DNA from: Modestobacter italicus
Lineage (GTDB): Bacteria > Actinomycetota > Actinomycetes > Mycobacteriales > Geodermatophilaceae
Assembly (NCBI RefSeq): GCF_000306785.1
Contig: NC_017955.1
Span: forward strand, 496,001-560,000
Length of the DNA stretch: 64,000 nt
Direction: 5' to 3'
The first letter of the stretch is position 1. Each line of letters begins with the position of its first letter. Positions 56,778 through 64,000 of the stretch are shown here, in pieces. The position numbers and the translations under genes are program-made. The notes beneath the pieces were generated by a model that saw nothing but the letters and a program-made list of their open reading frames with translations, was not told the origin of the DNA and searched no databases.

Positions 56778-57641
56778 CAGGTAGAGCGCCGTCACGGCGC
56801 CGAGCATCAGCGCCCCGCCCGCCAGCGCGGTCGGGGCGAGCCGCTCGCCGAGCAGCGCGGCGGCCAGCGCGGTCGCGGTCAGCGGCTCGAGCAGGGTCAC
56901 GATCGAGGCCACCGCGGCCGGCACCACGCGCACCCCGGTGAAGAACAGCCCGTAGGCCAGCGCCGTCGGCACCGTGCCCAGGTAGAGCAGCAGGGCCAGC
57001 GACAGCGGGTCGGTGGTCAGGTCCAGCCCGGCGGCGAGCGCCACCGGCGTCAGCAGGACGGCACCGGCCGCGAAGCCCACCGTCGTCGTCGGCACGCCGT
57101 CGGGCACCCGGGCGGAGAGCAGCACCACGCCGGCGTAGGCGATCGCGCAGCCGACCGCCGACAGCGCGCCGAGCAGCACGGCGTCCCCGCCGTCGCCGCC
57201 GGCCGAGACGCCGACCAGCAGCACCAGGCCGGCCAGCGCGACGAGGAGTGCCAGCCCGGTCGGCCGGTCTGGCCGGCCGTGCCCGAGGACGGCGGCGCCG
57301 ACGGCCACCAGCAGCGGGGCGAGCCCGAGCGAGACCAGCGTGGCGATGCTCACCCCGGCGGTGGCGACGGCGGCGAAGTAGGCGCTCTGGTAGGCGGCGA
57401 GCCCGGCGCCGACGGCGACCAGCCGCCACCGCAGCCCGCCGGTCAGCGGCGTCCCGGTGCGCGGCCGGCGGGCCGCGTGCACCACGCCCAGGACGGCGGC
57501 GCCGATGGCCATCCGGTGCCAGGCGACGTCCAGCGGGTCCAGGCCGGTGCGGTCGGCGACGACGTCACCGGTGAGCCCTGAGGTGCCCCAGCAGAGCGCG
57601 GCGAGGACGACGAGCGCGAAGCCGCGCGCGGGGGAGGGCAT
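56712..57641 (-). CDS. EamA-family (DMT) transporter, 3' end antisense to tRNA-Ser
   Basis: 309 residues with ten helices and two EamA repeats; RGFALVVLAALCWGTSGLTG opens the first, and the second half repeats the pattern. Family members export or import small metabolites such as amino acids. The last 19 residues (starting MGDSNSRGLAPN) are encoded by the antisense of tRNA-Ser(GGA), so the natural end may have been replaced by readthrough into the tRNA. ATG 57641 is preferred: GGGGGAGGG precedes it. Confidence 0.85.
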   Translation of the reverse strand: MPSPARGFALVVLAALCWGTSGLTGDVVADRTGLDPLDVAWHRMAIGAAVLGVVHAARRPRTGTPLTGGLRWRLVAVGAGLAAYQSAYFAAVATAGVSIATLVSLGLAPLLVAVGAAVLGHGRPDRPTGLALLVALAGLVLLVGVSAGGDGGDAVLLGALSAVGCAIAYAGVVLLSARVPDGVPTTTVGFAAGAVLLTPVALAAGLDLTTDPLSLALLLYLGTVPTALAYGLFFTGVRVVPAAVASIVTLLEPLTATALAAALLGERLAPTALAGGALMLGAVTALYLRRMGDSNSRGLAPNPLSKRAP

Positions 57642-57754
57642 GACGCTCCTGGGGTGGTCCGGTCGGGCGGCGCGGTCAGCGCGCGGGAGCGTAGCGAGCA
57701 CGATCTCCGGACGGCGAACGACTTCCGGCGGGGGCGTCCTCTACAGTGGTGCAC

Positions 57755-57843
57755 GACCCCTCGTGCGGCGTCACCCTGTGAACCTCCCCAGGGCCGGAAG
57801 GCAGCAAGGATAAGCGGGCTCTGACGGGTGTGCGGGGGGTCCC
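57755..57843 (+). ncRNA. ffs: Signal recognition particle RNA (small bacterial type)
   Basis: The apical part GGGCCGGAAGGCAGCAAGGA contains the Ffh-binding GGAA loop and the asymmetric internal loop of SRP RNA. The ends GACCCC and GGGGTC pair to close the stem, and TTTT follows directly. A TACAGT hexamer at 57742-57747 is a fitting -10 box. It forms the SRP with Ffh and targets membrane proteins. Confidence 0.93.
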
Positions 57844-57919
57844 TTTTCGTTGTCGGCTTCACAGGCTCCTCCCAGGTTCATCCGCTTTGATGCATGAACC
57901 TTCAAACAGGGGAGCCGTC

Positions 57920-58588
57920 ATGCCCAGTCGCCGCGCCTGGTGGATCACCGGTGGAGCGGTCGCCGTCGTCGCCGCTGCCGCGGTCGGGGGACCGCTGGTC
58001 TACGCCGCGCTGGAGGAGGACGCCCCGCCGGCGCCCACCGTCCAGGTCCAGCCCTCGGACGCCGCCCTGGTCAACGACACCGACGGCACCTGGACCGTGG
58101 CCGCGGGCTCGTCGGCCGGCTACCGCGTGCACGAGGTGCTCAACGGCGCCGACGCGACCGTCGCGGGCACCACCGACCAGGTCACCGGCAGCGTGGTCAT
58201 CACCGGCGGCGACCTGGCCGACGCCGACCTGAGCGTCGACGTCGCCTCGATCGCCACCGACAGCGGGCAGCGGGACTCCTACTTCCGCGGCAACGTCATG
58301 GACGTCGACGCGAACCCGACCGCGACGTTCTCGGTCACCCAGCCGGCCGACCTGCCCGAGCTGACCGGCACCCCGGTGACCGTGCCGGTGACCGGGGAGC
58401 TGACCCTCAAGGGGGTCACCCAGCAGGTGCAGACGGAGATCTCCGTCGTCCGCACCGGTGCCGGGGTCGACGTCTCCGGGTCTGTCCCGGTGACCTTCGG
58501 CGACTACGGGATCGACGCGCCGAACCTGGGCTTCGTCCGGGTGGACGACCAGGGTGCCGTGGAGTTCTTCCTGCACCTGACCCTCTGA
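57920..58588 (+). CDS. YceI-family protein, membrane-anchored
   Basis: 222 residues: an N-terminal helix (about 8-28) anchors a YceI lipocalin-like domain, with GTWTVAAGSSAGYRVHE, DSYFRGNVMDVDANPTATF, and VTGELTLKGVTQQVQ all matching the family. YceI domains bind long hydrophobic molecules such as polyprenoids. Start ATG at 57920 is preceded by AGGGGAG. It lies directly after the SRP RNA and upstream of dnaX. Confidence 0.9.
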   Translation: MPSRRAWWITGGAVAVVAAAAVGGPLVYAALEEDAPPAPTVQVQPSDAALVNDTDGTWTVAAGSSAGYRVHEVLNGADATVAGTTDQVTGSVVITGGDLADADLSVDVASIATDSGQRDSYFRGNVMDVDANPTATFSVTQPADLPELTGTPVTVPVTGELTLKGVTQQVQTEISVVRTGAGVDVSGSVPVTFGDYGIDAPNLGFVRVDDQGAVEFFLHLTL

Positions 58589-58634
58589 GTCCGGCCTCGT
58601 CCGGATCGTCGGTGCGGGCACGTAGCCTCAGGGC

Positions 58635-60905
58635 GTGGCTCTGGCGCTCTACCGGAAGTACCGCCCGGCGACCTTCGCCGAGGTGGTCGGTCAGGAGCAC
58701 GTCACCGCGCCCCTGATGAACGCCGTCGACAGCGGGCGGATCAACCACGCCTACCTGTTCAGCGGCCCGCGCGGCTGCGGCAAGACGTCCTCGGCGCGGA
58801 TCCTGGCGCGCTCGCTCAACTGCGAGCAGGGCCCGACGTCGACGCCGTGCGGGGTCTGCGGCTCGTGCATCTCGCTGGCCCCCGACGGCCCGGGCTCCAT
58901 CGACGTCATGGAGATCGACGCGGCCAGCCACGGTGGTGTCGACGACGCCCGCGACCTGCGCGAGAAGGCGTTCTTCGCGCCGGTGCACAGCCGCTACAAG
59001 GTCTACATCGTCGACGAGGCGCACATGGTCACCACGCAGGGCTTCAACGCCCTGCTGAAGGTGGTCGAAGAGCCGCCGGAGTTCCTGGTCTTCGTCTTCG
59101 CCACGACCGAGCCGGAGAAGGTCCTCCCGACCATCCGCTCGCGCACCCACCACTACCCGTTCCGGCTGGTGCCGCCGAGCACGCTGCGCGGGCTGCTGGA
59201 GAAGACCTGCGCCGCCGAGGGCGTGCAGGTCGAGCCGACGGTCTTCCCGCTGGTGGTGCGGGCCGGCGGTGGGTCGGTGCGCGACTCGCTGTCCATCCTC
59301 GACCAGCTGCTGGCCGGCGCGGGGCCCGAGGGCGTCACCTACCGCACCGCGGTCGGGCTGCTCGGCGTCACCGACGAGGCGCTGCTGGACGAGGCCGTCG
59401 ACGCGCTGGCGGCCGCCGACGCGCCCGGGGTCTTCCAGGCCGTCGACCGGGTGGTGGAGGCCGGGCACGACCCGCGCCGGTTCGCCACCGACCTGCTCGA
59501 CCGGCTGCGCGACCTGATCGTGCTCAACGCCGTCCCCGAGGCCGGCGGCAACGGGCTGCTGGACTGCCCGCCCGACCGGCTGGACCTGATGTCCCGGCAG
59601 GCGCAGGCGCTGGGCGCGGCGACGCTGTCCCGGCTGGCCGACACCGTGCACGAGGGCCTGACCGAGATGCGCGGCACCACCGCGCCGCGGCTCCTGCTGG
59701 AGCTGGTCTGCGCCCGGATGCTGCTCCCCGGCGTCGACGACTCGGCTGCCGCGACGCTGCAGCGGCTGGAGCGCCTGGAGCGGCGGATGTCGATCGCCGG
59801 CGAGCACGCCGGCCGTCCCGAGCCCGCGGTCGCCGCCGCCCCGGCCGCACCGGTGCGCCCCGCACCTGCCCCCGCCCCGGTGGAGCGTGCGCCGGCGCCG
59901 CAGCGCGAGCCGGCGCCCGCTGCTGCGGTCGCGGCAGCCTCGGCCGCAGCTGCTCCGGCCGCCGCCCGCCCGGCCTACGTGCGGCCGTCCCAGGCCCGTG
60001 CGGCGGCGACGGCCGGTCCGGTCGCCGCCCCCACACCGGCGGCCGCGGCCCCGGAGGGCGACGACGGCTGGCCGGTCACCGCCCGTCCGGGCGCGATGGC
60101 CTCCGCTCCCGCGCCGGCCCCCGCGTCGTCCGGTTCGGCCGGTGACGGGCCGCCGACAGTGCGGCCGCGGCCGCCGGTGGCGGCGGGGGAGCCCGACGTG
60201 CCGCTGCCGCCCGAGCCGACCGACGACGAGGACTGGCCGCAGCCGACCCGCGCCGCCGCACCCACGCAGGCCCCGGCTCCGGCACGGGCGCCGCAGCCCG
60301 AGCCGGCGGCTCCGGCTGCCCCGCCCGCCTCGACGCCTGCTCCGGCGCCGCGCGCTGCGGCGGAGTCGGCTCCCGCACCGCGCGGGGGTGAGCCGACGCC
60401 GCTGGTCTCGGCGAACCCCGAGGAGCCGGGCGGGGGAGACGGCGAGCTGACCACCGTCGACGTCCGGCGGATCTGGCCGGAGCTGCTCGCGGTGGTGAAG
60501 CGGCACAAGCGCACCACGGAGGCGCTGCTCAAGAGCGCGCAGGTGCACGACCTGACCAACGGCACGCTCACCCTGGTGGCCACCTCACCGGCGCTGGCCA
60601 AGATGCTCGGCGACGACCTGAACAAGGACATCGTCCGGCAGGCGCTGCAGGAGCTGCTCGGCGTCCGGTGGAAGGTGCAGGCCGTCGTCGACGCCCCGGG
60701 GCAGCCGGCGGCCGGTCCGGCCCCGACCCCGGAGGCGGCGCGGGCTGCGGTGCAGGCCGCGGAGAGCGCCGAGGCCGACGAGCTGATGGCCGAGCGGGCC
60801 GCCGAGGTCACCCCCGACGGTGCGGACGCCCCGCCCCCGCTCGACCCGGAGGCGGCAGCGCTCCAGCTGCTGCGCACGCAGCTGGGCGCCCGCCCCATCG
60901 AGTAA
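58635..60905 (+). CDS. dnaX: DNA polymerase III subunit gamma/tau
   Basis: 756 residues. The clamp-loader AAA+ domain (1 to about 370) has GPRGCGKTSSAR (Walker A), the zinc module CEQGPTSTPCGVCGSC (four Cys), DEAHM (Walker B) and the SRTHHYPF sensor. A long Ala/Pro linker (about 395-590) precedes a conserved C-terminal domain IWPELLAVVKRHKRTTEALL, the tau-type end. Loads the sliding clamp and couples polymerases. GTG start. The conserved partners ybaB and recR follow after an insertion of two genes. Ends at a strong terminator. Confidence 0.95.
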   Translation: MALALYRKYRPATFAEVVGQEHVTAPLMNAVDSGRINHAYLFSGPRGCGKTSSARILARSLNCEQGPTSTPCGVCGSCISLAPDGPGSIDVMEIDAASHGGVDDARDLREKAFFAPVHSRYKVYIVDEAHMVTTQGFNALLKVVEEPPEFLVFVFATTEPEKVLPTIRSRTHHYPFRLVPPSTLRGLLEKTCAAEGVQVEPTVFPLVVRAGGGSVRDSLSILDQLLAGAGPEGVTYRTAVGLLGVTDEALLDEAVDALAAADAPGVFQAVDRVVEAGHDPRRFATDLLDRLRDLIVLNAVPEAGGNGLLDCPPDRLDLMSRQAQALGAATLSRLADTVHEGLTEMRGTTAPRLLLELVCARMLLPGVDDSAAATLQRLERLERRMSIAGEHAGRPEPAVAAAPAAPVRPAPAPAPVERAPAPQREPAPAAAVAAASAAAAPAAARPAYVRPSQARAAATAGPVAAPTPAAAAPEGDDGWPVTARPGAMASAPAPAPASSGSAGDGPPTVRPRPPVAAGEPDVPLPPEPTDDEDWPQPTRAAAPTQAPAPARAPQPEPAAPAAPPASTPAPAPRAAAESAPAPRGGEPTPLVSANPEEPGGGDGELTTVDVRRIWPELLAVVKRHKRTTEALLKSAQVHDLTNGTLTLVATSPALAKMLGDDLNKDIVRQALQELLGVRWKVQAVVDAPGQPAAGPAPTPEAARAAVQAAESAEADELMAERAAEVTPDGADAPPPLDPEAAALQLLRTQLGARPIE

Positions 60906-60980
60906 GGACCCCCTCGCCCCCCACAACACGCTCCGCGTGCCGCGGGCCCCTGCGAGGGGGCCGGGGGCGAGGGGGTCCTT
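60904..60980. terminator. Bidirectional terminator between dnaX and the MFS gene
   Basis: AAGGACCCCCTCGCCCCC and GGGGGCGAGGGGGTCCTT are an exact 18-bp inverted repeat around a 41-base loop. It begins within the dnaX stop codon and ends three bases before the convergent MFS stop region. Confidence 0.85.
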
Positions 60981-60982
60981 CC

Positions 60983-62485
60983 TCAGTGCGCGATGACCGG
61001 GGCGGCGTCCGGGTCCTGCTCGACCGCGCCGTGCGGCAGCAGCACCGCGGAGATGACCGCGCCGGCGGCGAAGATGGCCGCCGACCAGGCGAACACCGTG
61101 GTGTAGCTGCTCACCGAGGCCTCCAGCAGCGCGGCCGGGTCGCCCGGGTCCACCCCGGCCAGGGCGTCGGTGGCGGCCGCGGCGGCCAGCGCGCTGAGCA
61201 CCGCGGTGGCGATCGAGCCACCGATCTGCTGGAAGGTGTTCACCGCCGCCGAGGCCACCCCGGCGTCGGTGCGGTCCACCCCGAGGGTGGCGGCGGCGAA
61301 CGCCGGGGCGATCGCCAGGCCGAGGCCGAGGCCGACGACCACCAGGCCCGGGAAGACGTGGGTCCAGTAGCCGCTGTCCACGCCCAGGGTGACGAAGAGC
61401 AGCAGCCCGCCGGCGCCGAGCAGGAAGCCCGCGACGACCGGGATCTTCAGCCCGATCCGGTTGACCAGGACGGGCGCAAGCTGGGCGGAGACCGTCAGCC
61501 CGACGATCATCGGCAGGAAGGCCACGCCGGTCGGCAGCGGCGCGAAGCCGAGCACCGTCGTCATGTAGTAGGTCAGGAACAGGAAGACGCCGAACATGCC
61601 GGCCCCGATCACGGCGACGGCGATGTACGCCCCACCGCGGGTGCGGTCCAGCACGACCCGCATCGGCAGCAGCGGGTGCGCGGTGCGGGTCTCGACCACC
61701 ACGAAGCCGACGAGCAGCACGAGCCCGGCCGCGATGAAGCCCAGCGTGCTGGTGGCCGTCCAGCCGTCGGTCTCGGCGGTGCCCAGGCCGTAGACCAGGG
61801 ACACCAGGCCGGCGACGCTCAGCACGGTGCCGGGGACGTCGAGCCGCGGCCCGCCCTTCTCCCGGGCGTCGGCGCGGGGCAGGAACATCACGGCGCCCAG
61901 GACGGCGACCGCGGCGATCGGCACGTTGACGTAGAGGCACCAGCGCCAGGAGAGGTACTCGGTCAGCGCCCCGCCCAGGATGAGGCCGATGGCGCCGCCA
62001 CCGCCGGAGATCGCGCCGAAGATGGCGAAGGCCCGGCCGCGCTCGCGGCCGTCGGTGAACGTCACGGTGAGCAGCGAGAGGGCGGCGGGGGCGAGCAGGG
62101 CGCCGAAGACGCCCTGGGCCGCGCGGGCGGTGACCAGCAGGCCGAAGCCCTCGGCGGCGCCACCGACGGCCGACGCGGCGGCGAAGCCGACCAGCCCGAT
62201 GAGGAACAGCGGCTTGCGGCCGAACAGGTCGGCCAGCCGGCCGCCGAGCAGCAGCAGCGAGCCGAAGGCCAGGGCGTAGGCGGTGACGATCCACTGCCGG
62301 TCGTCGTTGCCGAACCCGAGGTCGGCCTGGGCGGTCGGCAGGGCGATGTTGACGATGGTCGCGTCGAGCACGACGACGAGCTGGGCGGTGGCGACCACCG
62401 CGAGGACGAGCCAGCGGCGCGCGTGGTCGGGGGGAGACGCCGGCGGGGCCGCGGTGGCCCGGTCGGTGCCGGTGGCGCTGGTCAT
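60983..62485 (-). CDS. MFS drug exporter, DHA2 (14-helix) type
   Basis: 500 residues with about fourteen helices. VVLDATIVNIALP (motif D1), GRLADLFGRKP (motif A) and a GxxxGPxxGG-like motif C (GGAIGLILGGALTEYLSWRW) identify the EmrB/QacA group. Likely exports toxic hydrophobic compounds by proton antiport. Divergent from a TetR regulator, with nested inverted repeats between. Inserted between dnaX and ybaB, which are usually adjacent. Confidence 0.92.
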   Translation of the reverse strand: MTSATGTDRATAAPPASPPDHARRWLVLAVVATAQLVVVLDATIVNIALPTAQADLGFGNDDRQWIVTAYALAFGSLLLLGGRLADLFGRKPLFLIGLVGFAAASAVGGAAEGFGLLVTARAAQGVFGALLAPAALSLLTVTFTDGRERGRAFAIFGAISGGGGAIGLILGGALTEYLSWRWCLYVNVPIAAVAVLGAVMFLPRADAREKGGPRLDVPGTVLSVAGLVSLVYGLGTAETDGWTATSTLGFIAAGLVLLVGFVVVETRTAHPLLPMRVVLDRTRGGAYIAVAVIGAGMFGVFLFLTYYMTTVLGFAPLPTGVAFLPMIVGLTVSAQLAPVLVNRIGLKIPVVAGFLLGAGGLLLFVTLGVDSGYWTHVFPGLVVVGLGLGLAIAPAFAAATLGVDRTDAGVASAAVNTFQQIGGSIATAVLSALAAAAATDALAGVDPGDPAALLEASVSSYTTVFAWSAAIFAAGAVISAVLLPHGAVEQDPDAAPVIAH

Positions 62486-62498
62486 CAGTCCTCCGTGA

Positions 62499-62565
62499 GA
62501 AGTGGAGCGGTGTTTCCGTTTCTGTCGAGGAGGCTAGCAAGGGAAACGGAGACTTGTTCCACTTC
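62499..62565. promoter_or_regulatory. Nested inverted repeats between exporter and TetR genes
   Basis: Outer arms GAAGTGGA (62499-62506) and TCCACTTC (62558-62565); inner arms TCCGTTTC (62515-62522) and GAAACGGA (62543-62550). All perfect. They cover the 95-bp divergent promoter region, the expected binding site of the TetR protein. Confidence 0.65.
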
Positions 62566-62580
62566 GGCTACCCTCGGGGC

Positions 62581-63291
62581 ATGTCCTCGGTCACCCCGGT
62601 CGCCGCCGCCGACGCAGCGGTCGGCACAGCCATCGACGACGCCCGCCCCCTCCGCCGGGACGCTGAGCGCAACCGACGGCTGATCCTCGCCGCCGCCCGC
62701 CAGGTGTTCGCCCAGCGCGGTCTCCGGGCCGGGTTCGACGAGATCGCCCGGGTCGCCGGGGTGGGCGTGGGCACGGTGTACCGGCGCTTCCCCGACCGCG
62801 GTGACCTGGTCGACGCCCTGTTCGAGGAGGAGATCGACGCGGTGGTGGCCCGGGTCGAGGCGGCCGCCGCCGACCCGGACCCGTGGGCCGGCCTGTGCGG
62901 CTTCGTCACCTGGGGGGTCGAGGCGCAGGCGGCCGATCGCGGCCTGTCCCAGGTGCTCACCGCCGGCGGCTACGGCCACGAGCGGATCGCCCGGGGGCGG
63001 GCCCGGATCGAGCCGGCGGTCGCGCTGCTGGTCACCCGCGCCCAGTCCGCCGGTGTGCTCCGGGCGGACGTGTCCGCGCTGGACATCGCCATCGCCACCG
63101 CGACGCTCAGCCAGATCGGCGGCCCGGACCGGCCGGACCTGCGGCAGCGGTACGTCACCCTGCTGCTCGACGGCCTCGCCGTCTCCCGGGACGCGCCCTC
63201 GCCGCTGCCCGGGGTGCCGCCGGTCGAGGCGGACCTCGCCTGCCTCGACGAACCGGCCCGGCGGGCCGGGCCGGGGCCGGCCGAGGGCTGA
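62581..63291 (+). CDS. TetR-family transcriptional regulator
   Basis: 236 residues. The N-terminal helix-turn-helix is [20 protein letters not shown] followed by [20 protein letters not shown], classical TetR. The C-terminal half is a helical ligand-binding and dimerisation domain; the tail after residue 205 is Pro-rich. It should repress the divergent exporter until a substrate binds. ATG at 62581. Confidence 0.92.
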   Translation: MSSVTPVAAADAAVGTAIDDARPLRRDAERNRRLILAAARQVFAQRGLRAGFDEIARVAGVGVGTVYRRFPDRGDLVDALFEEEIDAVVARVEAAAADPDPWAGLCGFVTWGVEAQAADRGLSQVLTAGGYGHERIARGRARIEPAVALLVTRAQSAGVLRADVSALDIAIATATLSQIGGPDRPDLRQRYVTLLLDGLAVSRDAPSPLPGVPPVEADLACLDEPARRAGPGPAEG

Positions 63292-63364
63292 CCGACCCGC
63301 ACCGGACGAGATCGGGACCGGGGAGTCGGCCACGACTGTCGGCAGCAGCACCTACGCTCCAGTC

Positions 63365-63700
63365 ATGGGACCCGGTGGCCAGCCCGACATGAGCCAGTTG
63401 CTGCAGCAGGCGCAGAAGATGCAGCAGGCGCTCGCCGACGCGCAGCAGCAGCTGGCCACCAGCGAGGTGACCGGCTCGGCCGGTGGTGGCCTGGTGACGG
63501 CCACGATGACCGGCAACGGTGACGTCGTCGCCCTCACCATCGCCCCGGCCGCCGTCGACCCCGACGACGTCGAGACCCTGCAGGACCTGGTCGTCGCCGC
63601 GCTGCGGGACGCCCAGCGGGCCGTGAACGAGCTCGCCGCCGCCACGATGGGCCCCGTCACGGGCGGCCTCGGCGGCGGGCTGGGTCTGCCCGGCTTCTGA
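63365..63700 (+). CDS. YbaB/EbfC-family nucleoid-associated protein
   Basis: 111 residues. [20 protein letters not shown] forms the N-terminal helix, and [20 protein letters not shown] and the long C-terminal helix complete the YbaB fold. The tail is Gly-rich. Binds DNA and is usually encoded between dnaX and recR; here it stays adjacent to recR. ATG at 63365. Confidence 0.93.
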   Translation: MGPGGQPDMSQLLQQAQKMQQALADAQQQLATSEVTGSAGGGLVTATMTGNGDVVALTIAPAAVDPDDVETLQDLVVAALRDAQRAVNELAAATMGPVTGGLGGGLGLPGF

Positions 63701-63743
63701 CCCACCCGGGGCGGCGTCCCGCCGTCCCACTCGAAGGAGAACC

Positions 63744-64000
63744 GTGTACGAGGGCGCTGTCCAGGACCTCATCGACGAGCTCGGGCGGCTGCCCGGCGTC
63801 GGTCCCAAGAGCGCGCAGCGCATCGCCTTCCACCTGCTGGCCGCCGAGTCGGCCGACGTGGGCCGGCTCGTCGCCGCCCTGCAGCGGGTGCAGGCCGAGG
63901 TCCGCTTCTGCGTGACCTGCTACAACGTCGCCGAGGGCGAGCAGTGCCGGATCTGCCGCGACCCGCGGCGGTCGCTCGACGTCATCTGCGTCGTCGAGGA
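63744..64000 (+). CDS. recR: Recombination protein RecR (5' part, cut by window edge)
   Basis: The first 85 residues are present. [20 protein letters not shown] is the N-terminal helix-hairpin-helix, and [16 protein letters not shown] is the four-Cys zinc finger; the Toprim domain lies past the window edge. Works with RecF/RecO in gap repair. GTG start preceded by GAAGGAGA. Confidence 0.95.
   Translation, partial: MYEGAVQDLIDELGRLPGVGPKSAQRIAFHLLAAESADVGRLVAALQRVQAEVRFCVTCYNVAEGEQCRICRDPRRSLDVICVVE

Noticed and set aside
58416..60548. A 710-codon minus-strand frame opposite dnaX
   Set aside because: Composition is Arg/Gly/Ala-rich with no domain, and it lies wholly opposite an obvious dnaX; a GC-driven shadow.
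58635..60905. Programmed frameshift in dnaX producing gamma
   Set aside because: No A-rich slippery heptamer is visible in the linker region of this GC-rich gene.
60668..62683. A 671-codon plus-strand frame across the MFS exporter
   Set aside because: It mirrors the exporter's codons on the other strand and crosses the 18-bp terminator; not coding.
1..64000. CRISPR arrays, insertion sequences or prophage
   Set aside because: No spaced direct repeats of CRISPR type, no transposase or phage protein motifs in any frame examined.

Overview
The window is 64 kb of very GC-rich DNA with dense genes, frequent GTG and TTG starts, and many four-base ATGA or GTGA stop/start overlaps. Gene content fits a soil or rock actinobacterium, most likely Geodermatophilaceae (Blastococcus, Geodermatophilus or Modestobacter type). 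Supporting markers are a CysQ/APS-kinase pair, an Arr rifamycin ADP-ribosyltransferase, a DUF6318 lipoprotein, a DUF2630 protein, an MSMEG_0570-family protein, TadA beside its actinobacterial partner protein, and dnaX/ybaB/recR. The family assignment is inference from content. No CRISPR array, insertion sequence, integrase, phage gene or rRNA was seen.

Layout. 1-8 kb: the end of an exopolysaccharide sugar transferase, tiny Trp-rich membrane proteins (one frameshifted by a 16-bp duplication), cysQ, arr, a membrane protein, cysC, two very small genes, a glycosyltransferase, a TupA-like ATP-grasp enzyme and small membrane proteins. 8-20 kb: a PadR/ABC-transporter operon, a squalene-cyclase-like protein, a PHP phosphoesterase, a DoxX protein, a paralogue of the 2-kb membrane protein, a less GC-rich pair of exported proteins, a PAP2-diacylglycerol kinase fusion, and a CGNR regulator facing an MFS transporter across a 44-bp near-palindrome. 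20-27.5 kb: two tRNAs, a metallo-hydrolase, an MSMEG_0570 protein, a universal stress protein/amino-acid permease operon, an FMN oxidase, a secreted protein and a MarR regulator.

27.7-35.4 kb is the standout. Seven genes joined by stop/start overlaps encode GmhB (fused to a glycosyltransferase), GmhA and HldE, the whole route from sedoheptulose 7-phosphate to ADP-D-glycero-beta-D-manno-heptose. Two GT9 heptosyltransferase-like proteins and two further glycosyltransferases lie among them. This is a heptose-glycan operon in an organism expected to lack lipopolysaccharide. A GT14 enzyme and a UDP-xylose synthase follow nearby.

36.6-48 kb: a von Willebrand-type lipid- or membrane-anchored protein, a divergent LysR/SDR pair with a textbook LysR box, and a complete branched-chain-amino-acid-type ABC transporter (livG-F-H-M and binding protein) divergent from a PucR regulator. 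48-57 kb: DUF2630, tyrA with a thioesterase, the TadA module, tRNA-Ser(CGA), a lipoprotein, an SGNH-hydrolase/LGFP surface protein lying between two copies of the 3' end of a Ser/Thr kinase gene, and tRNA-Ser(GGA), antisense to the end of an EamA transporter gene. 57.7-64 kb: SRP RNA, a YceI protein, dnaX, an MFS exporter/TetR pair, ybaB and the start of recR.

Dispersed signals include a hairpin repeat with core GAGCTCTGC (three copies), a GTTT-loop hairpin that sits inside coding termini, and several regulator-sized inverted repeats.
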